NCBI RefSeq assembly: GCF_022201045.2
Contig: NC_068561.1
Location: forward strand, 21,954,501 to 22,018,500
Reading direction: 5' to 3'
Source: Citrus sinensis
Taxonomy: Eukaryota > Streptophyta > Magnoliopsida > Sapindales > Rutaceae
DNA length: 64,000 nucleotides
The notes beneath the pieces are model-generated. The model worked only from the letters and a program-made list of their open reading frames with translations, was not told the origin of the DNA and ran no database searches. Below are positions 10,492-23,400 of this stretch, one piece after another. Each line of letters starts with the position of its first letter. The first letter of the stretch is position 1. The translations under genes and the position numbers were made by a program.

Positions 10492-12703
10492 TTATCCTCG
10501 AAGTTGATTGATCCCAAATGAAATTGTGCAGACCATCAGTCCAAGCAAAGCCAAGAATCCATATTTCCTGCACATGAATGATTAAAAAATTAAATTAAAT
10601 GCATAAATAAATCATCAAAATTAACTAAGATTGTTGCACTAAACTTAATAAATACATCAAAGATTCACTTATAAAACCATGATGAGACATCATTCTGTCA
10701 CGACATGATTTTGGTAAAACGACGTAGTACTTACAATAGATTATAGATCGAGTTTACATGGAACCCAGAGGGTTGGTTGGGGGGGGGGGGGGGGCTGCTC
10801 ATGGAATTTAAGCATTGAAAATAGAGGTTTCAAGTTTGTAAGCTCTTCCTTTTTTTCAAAAAAAAAAAAAATCAAGTTTGTTAGTTCAGGGCTAAATGAT
10901 AAAAGTACTTAATTTTAACATTTTAGGAACTCTAAGTTGCATTAAATTAATTCACAATAACTCCATCCTTTTTCTCCAAGGTAGATTTAGATAAATCTCC
11001 CTCATGCTCATTATTATAGAATTTCTATGCTTGTAATTCCAAAATGTAACCTACAAGGAATAAAGGTGAGCATAAGGAAAGGACCTTTTTCTTCTCTACA
11101 AATTAAGTATTATCAAGACATACATTGCAACAATAATGTAACCAGCAAACCCAACAACGAAACTGGTAAGCTAATAGTGTGTACAGTGATGATTGATGCT
11201 ACTTTTCAAAGTGCTGACTGGTGGTATATTTTCAACAAGGAAATTCTGATGTGTGACCTATCACAAAGCAAGTAAAGGAGTAATCTAGCGAGGGTTATTC
11301 ACCGAGCCAAACAAACAGAATTTTGTTGACAAGCTATCATCTTGGATTGCTAATGAAGCTAACTCACGCAAATAGTGTTTGTGACTAGGGAATAAATGTC
11401 TCAAAGGAATTTGATCTAAATGATCTCAATGAAAAGTTTATACCGATTAGTAATCCGAAGTCAATAAGACCTTATACTATCCAAGCAATTTAGAAACTTT
11501 ATACCTTCTTAACTTGTGACCAAGATATGTTTCACTAGAAAACTATGACTTGCACTTAACCTTTCTCTAGTGACTAATATTTCTATTTTCAGCTTTTTAG
11601 CCCACCTATGAAATTCAATCCAAGACTTGGATTAAAATGCTAACTTCAAATAGCCTAATAATCAAACTATGGGTTTCCATGGTCAAGGGCTCACAACAGT
11701 TGACATGTTAAAAAAAAAACTAAACAAAACAACTAGCACCCAAAAAATTTTGCCAGTTGAACCAACAAGCAATCACAAGTCATGATTGAACCTTAGGAAA
11801 AAAGGGATTTCTTATATTAGTAGTTTTCTTTGAAAGAGATGGTACAATATATGTCCTCTCACTTAAAGCTCGTGAAAATAAAATTTCCCATCGCCTGGAG
11901 TCATTTGATGTTTAACTTTCAAAACTTCATATTGGACACATGTATGCACAGATGCAGAAAAACTGAGAGATAAATTAGAAATTTTCCATTGTTGTCACAA
12001 AGAGATTATCATTATACGTATGCACAAGCATGCAAGCGAACTGATAAATAATAACCAAAACTTTGCTATTCAATTTATCCTAAATTTCTAATACTGAACA
12101 AACGGAAAAGGAAAGGAAAGGTTACAAACCCAATAGTGAGGCGTTTCTGAGGATCGCCAGTAGCATAGCCTTTGAAGTAGAAAAAACGAGTGACAATGAA
12201 AAGGGATCCGAGTACGGCACAAACACATGGATGCTTTAGCCCTCCGACTATCATCAACATGAAAAACACCGGCATAAGTTCCAAAGAGTTCTGATGCCCT
12301 CTCTGCAACAGCAACACACACCCACCAAAAAAATTAACTCAAATCACAATTCTTTGGGGCAAAAAAATTAATTCAAAAAAATAGATCCACCAAAATTGAA
12401 AGAAAGGTTGACCTGAACGCAGTTAAAGAGCTTAGCATCTTTATTCTCAGATTCTACAGCGTAGAGGGTAGGATAGGGCACCTTATACCTGTCCACGGAA
12501 GAGATAGGAATTAGGTTCATTTCTGAACAAAAAATTGTGTTTGTGTAAAATATAGTTAAAAAATAATTAAAAAAAAAAAGAAAGTACTTCTTGCGGGCAG
12601 CGCCAACTTGAAAACCCATCCAGAAATTGAGAAAGCAGTAGAAAACAAGAACAAGAGCCACATATCCGTATTCTGTTGGCAGAAATTGAGTTGCATCCGC
12701 CAT
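10492..12703 (-). CDS. MGST3: Microsomal glutathione S-transferase 3 (MAPEG family)
   Basis: This is a small integral membrane protein of the MAPEG superfamily, with glutathione transferase/peroxidase activity toward lipid hydroperoxides in animal members. It is probably in the endoplasmic reticulum. Exons on the minus strand are 12703-12588, 12488-12413, 12302-12130 and 10567-10492, totalling 146 residues, the usual plant length. Signatures are EYGYVALVLVFYCFLNFWMG (first membrane span), YKVPYPTLYAVESENKDAKL, FNCVQ then RGHQNSLELMPVFFMLMIVG, FFYFKGYATGDPQKRLTIG and the final KYGFLALLGLMVCTISFGIN. Four hydrophobic spans are present. The start at MADATQ was preferred over an in-frame ATG 11 codons upstream because it matches the family N-terminus. 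Intron 3 is unusually long (about 1.56 kb) beside the other two (about 100 bases each). Confidence 0.95.
10779..10794. repeat. Poly(G) tract of 16 in MGST3 intron 3
   Basis: An uninterrupted run of 16 G on the plus strand, preceded by GGTTGGTT, lies within the long third intron of MGST3. In the transcribed strand it reads as poly(C). Exact length is uncertain in any assembly. Confidence 0.8.
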
Positions 12704-13899
12704 AGTCGAGTCGATCGATGAAAACATCTCACCCAAGAGACAACGTTGACCAACGAACGATATGAAATAGGAATTGCAGGAACTGATCTCTTTCTTTCTC
12801 TTTTAAAAATTAAAATGAAACTACTGGTCAAAATACAACTTTTGGTCTAGTCAATATGTGTGGATTACTATTTGTTTTTAGGGACTTTGCTAGCTTACAG
12901 AATCTGTAAAGCTGCAGACTGCAGCATCAGCCGTTGGATGTGGGGTGAGAAATTAAACAATAAAAAATGGGATGGTGGGAGATGTTGGTTACAGAGGCTG
13001 CACCACATAATTTGTGTTGTGTGGTTATTATTGAGTGTGTATGTTACATTAATTGTAACACAGCAATTGCCTCTTTTAAAACCAAAGGCGCCGCAACGCT
13101 ACGTGCTCGTGTGAATGCATCCACACTGTTGTGGTTGAGTTTGAATTTTGAAAAGTTGAGGGTTTTTCTTTTTTTTTCCCCCTTGGAGCATGGGCGGCCG
13201 AAGGGCCTCGTTGTCCTGTTTCATGATCCTTCTTGGCTTCATTTGTGTGTGTTACATTTTTCTAGGAATGACAATGCCAGAAATATGAATTGAATTTATT
13301 TTGTTTTAAATTTTAATTTATAGTTGCTCTAAATTTATCATGAATTTTAAATCTTAATAATAAGAGAGTAATAATTTGTTAGAAAAAAAAATTAAAGAAT
13401 AAAATGCATTGGTAAAAATTAAATTATATAATTTGCATAAAAATTCTAATAAATATTATAACTTCTACTTTTATATCAAAACAAATAAATAAGAAAGATA
13501 ATAAAATATCCATCAAAAGTAATTACAAAAATAAAATTATTGTAATATTCTAATGACTCCTTTATTAGCCTGATATTCATGGCACATCATCATCATTTCT
13601 ATAACATTAAATAATAATATATAAGTTAAATATGATTTATTATATTAAGTGTTTTATTATTCTTATTATGACCATATTTAACTAAATATATTATTAACAT
13701 AACTATTTTATAGTTCATAGCCACTACTGATTAGTGATTATACAATATAAATAAGATTATGAGAAAATGATAGGAAAAAAAAACTCAAATGTATAGATTT
13801 TCCTAACAATTAAAGAATTGATCCAAGAATTCAAATGAAGTAGAGAAGCGAAGTAGACTAAAAAGAAAGAAAAATGCTGAATTGTAGAGTGAAAAACTT

Positions 13900-14080
13900 A
13901 AAAAATTAGGGCTAAATGTCATTAATATTAAGATAAATTCATACTTACTCTAAATCCGTATTAAATTCACGCATCGATATTCAAATCCAATCTAAATTTT
14001 TTTTAATTCAACTCAAATCCGATCCGATTATATTTAAATCATAGAATCTTGGGTCAGATTCCATCTATTGACATCCCAAC
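13900..14080 (-). mobile_element. hAT-like terminal remnant
   Basis: Read on the minus strand this begins TGGGATGTCAATAGATGGAA and continues with AATCGGATCGGATTTGAG-type subterminal repeats, the style of plant hAT ends. No partner end or target duplication was found. A similar plus-strand end (TAGGGATGGCAAAAATATCC) lies at 14573, with no visible partner. Confidence 0.4.
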
Positions 14081-15228
14081 ATTTTTCATGCATTTCAACG
14101 AAGGATAAAATAGTAATGGCAAAATGGCCGCAATTGAAGAATCTGGAAGTTAGGAAATCATTTCACATCAAGCATAGGCTTTTGTTTAGCCGACAAAAAC
14201 ATCAAGCACAGGATTTTGCACCCATTTTTGGCTTAATTTGCATAAATATCCTTCAATACGACCGAATTGATGAAAGTAATTTCATTTACTAATTTTCTTT
14301 CTTAACTACGAGTAGTTCATTTTTTCTTTTTCCTTTTTTCTGAATATTTTGCTAAAAGTAGTTGGAAATAACATTTCATACATAAAATTAAGAAATAATT
14401 TGATACGTTAAAAAGATATAACATTTTTTGAATTGTCGATTCTATATGAATTAGGTGTTTGGCACAATGAACATTGAAAATTAGACATTTTATGTGTCGA
14501 TAATTTTCCTAATATTGCAAAATTACTTTAAAACATTTATGTTTAATATGCTGATATATTAGTACTTAGGTAGGGATGGCAAAAATATCCGAATCCGGCT
14601 TGAATCCCCAAAGATCTGAATCCAGAAAAATCCGGATATTATTGTAAGCTTTGTCACTTTTGCATTGTGATCCTTACGAAGTACTGTAATATTTGCAAAT
14701 ATGTCATTTATTATTTATTATTATTATTAGTAGTAATAATAATAATATTATTATTATTATGATTAATAATAATTTTTAACAATAATAATCACAATAATTT
14801 AAAATAAAAATAATAATTATCACAATAGTTAATTAAGAACATTTTAGTAATTTGTCACAATATAATTCATTCTGATTCTAATTTCAAGACAAAATAAACA
14901 AATTAATAGCAATACAGCTCATTTCGATTTTAATTTTATAGCTGAAGTAAACAATTTATTCTAATTCTATTTCCTCATTCTAATTTCAGCCCATGTTGAT
15001 TCTCATTTAGTAAACACATCGTAATAATAAATGAAGTCAAAGGGACCAATAAAGACGGGATCATAAAAAAGAGCAAAGTAGTGTCTGTCTTGTCTGTATA
15101 TCACTCACTATATTGGCATATCTCTACTAGGCCTCCATGTTTCAGCCATAAAACAATTATGTCACGCTAAAATTGGAATAATCCTAAAATGCCCACAAAA
15201 AAATAGGCCTAATAAAAAAAATTAGGTC

Positions 15229-16060
15229 TATTCTTTAAAAAGAATGACTTGAATATTTATATGTTTAAAATTAGACAAGTCTTTGCTAAAATGCTTGAAA
15301 TATACTTTATAAAGGATGACCTAAGTATTCAGAAACATATTTCTAAATGAAATGACCAAAGGGCAAGTTTATAACAAAACACTACATGGATACTTTTACA
15401 AAGATTGACATAAATTCATTTTTTTACAAAGAATTACCTAAGTTTATTTTCTTCAAAGAATGATCTACATATATTCTTTACAAAAAAATGAGGTAGGTAG
15501 TTAGAAGATATTTTTACGTGAACAACTCAAAGGACAATTTTTTGGAAAAAAAAAACCAAAAGCATCCATTCTCAATAAAGAATGACTTAGATGTTTCGAT
15601 CATATTCCTAAGTGAAATGTTCAAATGATGAATTTTTGAAAAAGTTGCCAAATGCGCGCTTCTACAAAGAATGACATAAGTATTTAGAAAAAAATTCATA
15701 ATGAAATACTCAAATGATGAGTTTTCGAAAAAGTACAAAATGCACACTTCCACATAAAATGATCTAATTATATTATTTTACAAATAATGACCTATATCCA
15801 TTTTCTATAAAAAACGACTTATATCTATTATCTATAAATAATGAACTAATATTTTTAAATGAAGCGCTTAAAAGGAAAGTTTTCAGTAAAGTGCCAAAAT
15901 TCACTTCCACTAAAAGTTCTAAGCGAAATGTTTAAAGGACGAGTTTTTAATAAAGCATTAAAGATGTTTCTATAAAGAGTGACCAAGGCTTATTCTTCAC
16001 AAACAATTATCTATATCCATTTTATATAAAGAATGAATTAGTAGTTATCAGAATAAATTC
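15229..16060. repeat. Degenerate tandem array, unit about 89 bp
   Basis: A core of the form TCTACAAAGAATGACCTAAGT recurs with substitutions near 15307, 15396, 15422, 15571, 15661, 15750 and 15777, and later. A second block, GAAATG(C/T)TCAAATGATGA(G/A)TTTT followed by GAAAAAGT, sits midway in the units. Units starting near 15571, 15661 and 15750 are spaced about 89-90 bases apart; others are shortened. It is AT-rich and without coding potential. It looks like a decayed minisatellite or a tandem-repeat interior of an old transposon. Confidence 0.6.
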
Positions 16061-16310
16061 TAATAAGATTCTACTGAAATCACTTATTGCCAAAATACAC
16101 AAACCAATCATTTTTATAAAGAACGAACATAAGAACTAAAGTCACACTCAAACCCATTATAAGCCAAGTGTCCAAACACAACTTGACATGAACAAATCTT
16201 GATATATATTGATAGGTGTCCTTATACATGGGCTTCGAGGACACTTGTTAAAATAATAATATCATATATCATGATAATACCTCCACCTCATATTTTAATT
16301 TGGGTTTAGT

Positions 16311-16443
16311 TATATTGTAATTGTGGTACGGTACCACAATTGTAATCAGCCATTAAATTCAATTAATGCAATTATACAATTATAGATTTAATGGCTGATT
16401 GCAACTGTGGTTGTAACTAAGATACCATACTACAATTGCAACA
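16311..16443. mobile_element. Foldback MITE
   Basis: Two arms of about 55 bases pair: the left arm contains TTGTGGTACGGTACCACAA and ends AATCAGCCATTAAAT, and the right arm is its imperfect inverse, beginning ATTTAATGGCTGATTGCAA. A short AT-rich loop separates them. The GGTAC/GTACC palindrome also occurs in the Mutator-like ends at 27816 and 28672, so the two may be distantly related. Confidence 0.6.
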
Positions 16444-17180
16444 TAATTTTACCACTTTAATCTTCCTATAAAAAGATAAAATCCTCCCACATTTGAAGGT
16501 AAGACAAAAAATGAATACTAAAATACTGCTTGATTCCCTATGCATTCTCTCTCTTTGGAAATTGACCATAAAGAATGAGTGTCATAAGGTTATTGCCTAC
16601 AATCTTGACACCTTTTTTTTTTGAAACCTTTAAACACAAGAATGCAAATGATTTGAAAGCCACTACCCAAGGAAAAATAGACCGTGAAGTTGGATGTAAA
16701 AAAATAAATGAAGATAATTTAAAACATAAGAATGCATATTATTATTATTATTTGCATAACTTATTATTATTTTTTATTATTATTATTTAGAGATCCTTTG
16801 CAATTGAAGGATCTGGAAACCATATCAGGTCGGGCATTTGTTTAGCTGGCAAAACGTACAGATGGTGGATCATTACTCGCTAAGAGGCGTGTGACAAAAA
16901 TATTCGTCTTTTTTATAATAGAGGAACAGAAGTATCATGAAATCATGACAAAAATATTCGTCTTTTTATCATTATTTTTTTTCATTTGGCATTGCCCTTT
17001 CCAAAATGTCGAACTAATTATCCTCTGACTTAAATTGGCTACTTCTGTAAATTCTTCCTAATTATAACCTATTTTTGTAAAAATGAAAACAAAATTCTAG
17101 GATAAAGCTACTGGACTTGGTGACAAGCATAAAGCATCACAACGACAGAGAGAGTGAGAGGGAGAGTGAATCCTCTGGAA

Positions 17181-19572
17181 ATGGCAAACAGCAAAGGAGG
17201 CAAGAGGAGCGTGCTGCTACTATGCGGCGATTACATGGAAGACTACGAGGTTCCTTCTTTCTTCTCCTTCCTGCATATTCTTTAGTTAATTAATTAATCA
17301 AATAAATATTGAATATTTTTGTTTGTTTGTTTGAGGCGATGGTGCCTTTTCAAGCATTACTGGCTTTCGGAGTCTCAGTTGACGCCGCGTGTCCCGGAAA
17401 GAAATCCGGTGATGTTTGCCCCACTGCAGTTCATCAATCGACTGGTCATCAGGTCTCTGTTGCTCCTCTATTTTTAAACTATATTCTGTGTTACTCCTCT
17501 ATAGGCTCATGATCAAGCATCAACATGGTTGCGTATACATCATCTCTTTGCTTTCAGTAACACTTCAGTGTGAAATTGCTTTTGTTATAATGCTAGCAGA
17601 CATATTCCGAGACACGTGGTCACAATTTCGCACTCAATGCGACATTTGATGAAATTGACCCGACCAAATATGATGGCTTGGTCATACCAGGAGGAAGAGC
17701 TCCAGAATATCTTGCTATGAATGATTCTGTGATTGACTTAGTGAGAAAATTCTCCAACTCGGGCAAAACAATTGCTTCCATTTGCCATGGGCAGTTAATA
17801 TTGGCAGCTGCTGATGTGGTCAAAGGTCGAAAGTGCACAGCATATCCTCCTGTGAAACCTGTGCTTATTGCCGCTGGTGCTTCTTGGATTGAGCCAGAGA
17901 CCATGGCAGCTTGTGTTGTTGATGGTAACATCATTACTGGGGCTACCTACGAGGGTCATCCTGAGTTCATTCGGCTTTTTCTTAAAGCACTGGGTGGCAC
18001 CATAACTGGTTCTGATAAGAGAATTCTTTTTCTTTGTGGGGTAAGTTTTTGTTTTCAGAATCTCTTGGAATAAAAATATGGTGGCCTATCGTATAGCCTC
18101 CACCCATTTTGAGATTGTTGTTGATATTTCACAAAGAAGTTAAGATTAATATGATGTGATATATAGTTCAGAATGTTATAGTTCTTTTCAAGAACTTAGC
18201 AAGTTCTTATTTCTGACAAGAAACCCTATGTGCAAATACCTGTATATTTGACACTTTTATTTCACCATAATCTATAGTTGTGAAGTCTCTTCACTTGCCA
18301 CATTGAAGCATGTAACTTATATTTTGGTCAACTATTTTGCTTTACAAATCTGTATGTGCAACTTGTATATTTAGTTTTTTATTCTGTGTTTAATATATAT
18401 TTTGAATGACCCTTTTTATACTTGCACAAATGTATTCATAACAGTAGTGGAAGGCCTATGTAGATGTTCATTTAAATATGCCTACTCAAGATGCAAATGG
18501 TTCGTCGAAGATAACACTGGTTTTAGAATTTTACTTTCTTAAAAAATCCACTAAACTTTGATCTAAGTGGAGAAAGCTAACGTAAGCATACATGAGAATT
18601 TTCTCTGCACTAAGATTTTGTTGAGCATAATTGATTCCGTTGTTCTGTTATTTCAGGATTACATGGAAGATTATGAGGTAGCTGTTCCTTTTCAGTCCCT
18701 TCAGGCACTAGAGTGCCATGTTGATGCTGTATGCCCCAAAAAAAAGGCTGGGGACTCCTGCCCCACTGCTGTTCATGATTTTGAAGGTGATCAAACTTAC
18801 AGCGAGAAGCCAGGCCATAATTTCACCCTAACTGCGAACTTTGAAAGTGTTGATGTGTCGGGCTATGATGCTCTTGTTGTCCCTGGAGGTCGAGCACCAG
18901 AATATCTGGCACTAAATGAAAATGTAATTGCATTAGTGAAGGATTTTATGGAGGCGAAGAAACCAGTTGCATCCATTTGCCATGGCCAGCAGATTTTAGC
19001 TGCAGCTGGTGTTCTCAAGGTAGTTTTGTTAATATTATTGTTTACAAAAAAATTTCTGTTGATTATTTTCATCTCTAAATTAACTGAAATTGTATTTTGT
19101 AGTTTACATTCAGTGTTTCGATTTTCAAACTGTGATGGTGTAGCAATTACATCATTTTATTTTTTGTGACAATCTATCTTAGAAAACATACAGCAAATGA
19201 AAATTGAATAAAATGTATGGGTTAAGGTGGGGGGAAAAGATAGCTCAAAAAATTAAGTATGCCATTTAAGTTGATGCTGTGTGTTCATTGTATTTCCACC
19301 TTCAATTGGTTGGCATATTCTAACTGTTCATGCACAATTATAAATTTACCATGTCATGATTATTGAACATGGTTGTGCAACAGGGAAAGAAATGTACTGC
19401 GTACCCTGCTGTGAAGCTTAACGTCCTCTTGGCAGGAGCTTCGTGGCTAGAACCTGATCCAATCGATCGCTGCTTTACTGATGGTAATTTGGTTAGCGGA
19501 GCTGCTTGGCCGGGCCACCCTGCGTTCATCTCTCAGTTGATGGCATTGCTCGGTATCCAGGTTCTCTTCTAG
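17181..19572 (+). CDS. DJ1D: DJ-1/PfpI tandem-domain protein (DJ1D/YLS5 type)
   Basis: Plant DJ-1 proteins of this type carry two fused DJ-1/PfpI domains and act as glutathione-independent glyoxalases (glyoxalase III) and in stress protection. Exons are 17181-17249, 17336-17452, 17600-18040, 18657-19019 and 19384-19572, giving 392 residues, close to the roughly 388 expected. Each half has GDYMEDYE or its equivalent near the start (catalytic Glu), then GGRAPEYLA, and the nucleophile elbow ASICHGQ with Cys124 in domain 1 and Cys317 in domain 2. Both catalytic sets look intact. The splice [12 protein letters not shown] links the halves directly. The two halves do not share intron positions. The start at [17 protein letters not shown] fits the family and follows a purine-rich leader. 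Confidence 0.96.
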
Positions 19573-20410
19573 TTGTTTCAGTAGATGTTTGGTTACCGGA
19601 GCTGCTTGTCTTTACTGTTTTATCAACTTGTTTGTTTGCATTTTTAACAAATGATAAAATAGTGTAAAATAAATGTTTCAGTTGACATGGATGTGGATAT
19701 AAACTTCATGTGCTATTTTGCTTTTGGTGGAACTTTCCTTGTAAATCTGATGGGCACAAACCTGTACTCAAAAGCTTAGCTATTTTGCCTTTACTGGTTT
19801 TTATCATCATCTTTCAGGTTAAGGATAGTAGAAGGATACCACATTTTTCTATATTTTTATTACTTGATGAAAATTAAGTATTTCTTTAATTCTCTGTCAT
19901 TGACCGATTATTTGGAGATAAGAATTTTTTTTTTTAAATGAAGTATAAATGCTTTTTTTTATGTTACTTTTTTTGGGATAAAAAACTGAAAATACATACC
20001 AACTCAGACAACACATCAAAATAATTCTTATTCGTTTGGTATGCGCACACTACTTAAATGCTTTGTCATAACATTTTAGAAGTAAATTTTACAGGAAAAA
20101 ATTATCCCACCCTTTAAGACTTGCAGTGCTTCCTAAAATGGAATTTATCAATACTGTATGTAACTACTACTCTTGGCCGTTTGTTATTTATTGAGCCTAG
20201 CATGATTTTGCATTAGTAATCCAACAGATATAAAAATATATATAAAGATAAATCATTGCTATCAACACAAGATTACCATAACTAAAGTTCAGCCACCTTG
20301 AAATCTAAGCGGGATTAGGCATTTTCCCTTTCCAACAACTATCTTTCATTTATGTAGAAAATAGTGTTAAAATTTGATTTTAAGTGTCCAAACAATTGGC
20401 ATTTTGCATT
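19573..20410. other. 3' flanks of convergent DJ1D and polyamine oxidase genes
   Basis: This is a non-coding stretch between two tail-to-tail genes. An AATAAA lies near 19669 for DJ1D. It is AT-rich, with poly(T) runs near 19925 and 19955. Nothing else is recognised. Confidence 0.6.
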
Positions 20411-23400
20411 TCACATCCTCGAGATTTGGAGGGGAAATGCAGTTCCCAGAATTTCGTGGCTAAGAGTGACAAGCTGAAGCTTTTCTAAATTACCAGGCTG
20501 CTTTAACAGATACTTTTGACAGTTTTGAGCTGCCATAACCCCAGCAGAGTAAGCCCCATGTACAGATCCTTGGTGTTCCATGCTTACAGCTTCCCCTCCA
20601 AAGAAAAGATTACCCAACGGTGCTCGAAGCCTCTCGTACAAATCACCAGGCATTCCAACTACATCATATGAATAACAACCAAGAGTGTTTGGGTCTGTTC
20701 CCCACCGAGACACAAGGTACTGAACCTGTTACAGAGGTTACCAACCTAACATTAGCGCTGAACCTCTCTATCATCATAATATAGAGACATTAAGGCTAAA
20801 AGTATGCAGCATTAACGACATTAATGAAAACAAGAATAATAGTGAAAGACAATGATAAGTATCATTAAAACAAAATCTGACATCAAGTGGAATGAGTTTG
20901 TACTTCTTGTGTACATAATGTAAAACAGACACAACCTTCAACGATAGAGGACAAAAAGACACCTTCTTCAGGTTCTTCAATATTTCCAACTAATGTTGTT
21001 TAGTTATATACTAGGCTATGCCATTCCACCCCCAAATCCATTGGTCCCTTGCAAGGTTGAAACCATGACCAAGTTCATGGACTTAAACAAGTAGATCCCC
21101 CAAAGAACTTCTACTTTGAGCCCTTTCAAATAAACAAATACAATGACCACTTAAGATTAGATTTATATCATTTACGGACACGTCAATATATATCCTATTC
21201 CTATAGTGACCCCAAGTTTACATTTTGAACTTCTAATAACTATCACGTATATCATTGCCCAACTAAGCTTCAAAAATATAGTATCAGGTTCAGGACTCCT
21301 ATAAATTGAACTAAAGCAAATCAATAAGTGAAGACTATGAATTTACCGGCTCAGTTGCGTCAGGAAACATTTTCTTGAGTTGCATCATCACAAAATTTGC
21401 AGCAGACTCATCTGATAGCTTCTCTAGATCATAGGCAAATCTTCCAGCAGCCATATACACGAGGACTGGATGCCCAGTTGCCTTGTGAAGATTAAGGAAA
21501 TAACCACAAGCATAAGAGGTGGGGGCAACAACGCCTAGGAGTTCTACATTTGGCCAAAAAACATTATCAAATCGGAGGGCAATCTTATTTTCATTGCCCA
21601 CACCAATATCTGCTATTGCAGAAAGCTTCCACTCGGGCAACTTCGGTTCAAACTGAATTAAATTGGCCTTAAGAATACCGAGGGGTACTGTCACAATAGC
21701 AGCATCTGCAACAAAATTTCTCCCGTCCTCAACCGTGACCATCACTTTATTACATCCATTAGATATTTTTGTTACCCTAATCAAGAGCCAATGCAGGGTC
21801 AAAAATAATGCAAAAGAAAAACAATCAAAATCCATTACGAAATTCAATTCCCTATCTTACACAATGGAGAATGACTTTTTACCACATTGATCAATCCGCA
21901 ATAGAGTGTCCATGTTTGTTTGGACGGCTTATCTAATGGCCAAAAGTACTTACTTAATCCCATAAGCTCTTTTGAAAATTGTTAGTATTATTTAGTTGTA
22001 TTTTGAGTAGAGCTTTTGCGAATTAAATAAACTATTTTGTCTCTACTACTAAAAACTCAAATTTCGGGCTTCTGGGCATAGAGGTTGTTGAGCTATCTAA
22101 AATACCCACAATTTATTTGACAAATCTTATTTCATTCTTTTCAAAACATAATTTCAAAAAACTTGTCTATTAAAGTAATTTTTATAATATTTGATAAAAG
22201 CTTTCATTGACAACCAAACAATTAACATATTTTTAGTAAAATCTCTACTTTATTTTGATTAATTGGGAAGCAACTATGGAGTAATTTCAATAGTTGAGTT
22301 TTAAATCTTATAGGATTTACAGTTCTTGGGCTTAAGGATTTTTTTACTTTTGTCTTTATGGACTTCTTATCTCTCCTCTATGTACATTTCCTACATCAAA
22401 TGTACTTATTTTGTTTCTTTTTTTTTTTTTGGTTTTGGGGGGGGGGGGGGGGGGGGCGGAATGCTCTACTTTTATAAGCTCTATTTAAAAAGTTATACCA
22501 AATAGAGCTAGCAGTAGGTCAATAATGAACCAAAAAACTCACCTTTGATTCAAGCGTATGTCGATATCTTTTGAAAGAGCTTTTATTACAGGGTCATAAC
22601 CTTGCACCATAAGTCCATGACCACCAGAAAGAACTTGCTCCTATACATCAAGAATGACCATCCAACATGTAAGAATCCCTCTGATATCTTTATACTCAAT
22701 TTCATTTATTACATTTCAGTCCACCACACAAGTTTCAAGCATCACATATAAAGAAAGACATCAATTGTAAAGTCAAAGATTTACCAATACTCAATTCTAC
22801 ATAAGACCATGTATGCAAGAAAATTGCAAATTACCACCAGGAGGTCGGAGTCAACTAAATATCCCAAAATTAAAGTGCACATAAAAATTTCATTCACCTG
22901 ATCCCAGCATTTCAATGATATCATATCGGCATCTACTGCAAACCAAGCTTCCATTCTACATATGTACCACTGCAGCACTTCATAGGCAAGTCCTTCTTGT
23001 CTGAAGAGGATAAAAATAATGTCAGCATCACTATAGATCCCAAGCTCAGCAAAAGATTCGCTAATTTGCAAATTGCCAGAGCATATTATTCTCCAAACCT
23101 TAGTTCTGGATGCCTATCTAACACAATGGATATTGCTTGAAGAACAGACATGTCATTGGTGTGTTCATCTCTCACTTTCTGTGTCTAGAAGTGTCAAGAA
23201 AGAGATACTGTTTAGCAGTTACCACTGAGTATAGTTTATGGTGGAAAAGTAAAAAAGAAATTCCACCCTAGAATTTACCATAAAGATCTCACCTCATTGA
23301 GAATTCTCTTGAATATTTCTCCAACTTTAATTGCCATCTCTTTTTCAACTTTATCGCCGTCCATATCATAGAGTGCATAACTGGAAAGACCAAATCCAGA

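Larger units (their letters stand above)
12704..17180. other. Intergenic region between MGST3 and DJ1D
   Basis: The MGST3 promoter and 5' leader lie at the left. About 12999-13062 resembles the foldback family seen at 36330 and 39300 (TATGTTACATT, TTGTGTGGTTATT). hAT-like ends occur near 14075 (minus, TGGGATGTCAAT) and 14573 (plus, TAGGGATGGCAAAA). A degenerate tandem array fills 15229-16060 and a foldback MITE 16311-16443. The last 300 bases contain the DJ1D promoter and a GAGAGAG-rich leader. No exon is supported. Confidence 0.55.

Noticed and set aside
15180..16060. CRISPR-like array
   Set aside because: The units are degenerate and contiguous without conserved direct repeats and unique spacers, and this is a plant nuclear sequence.
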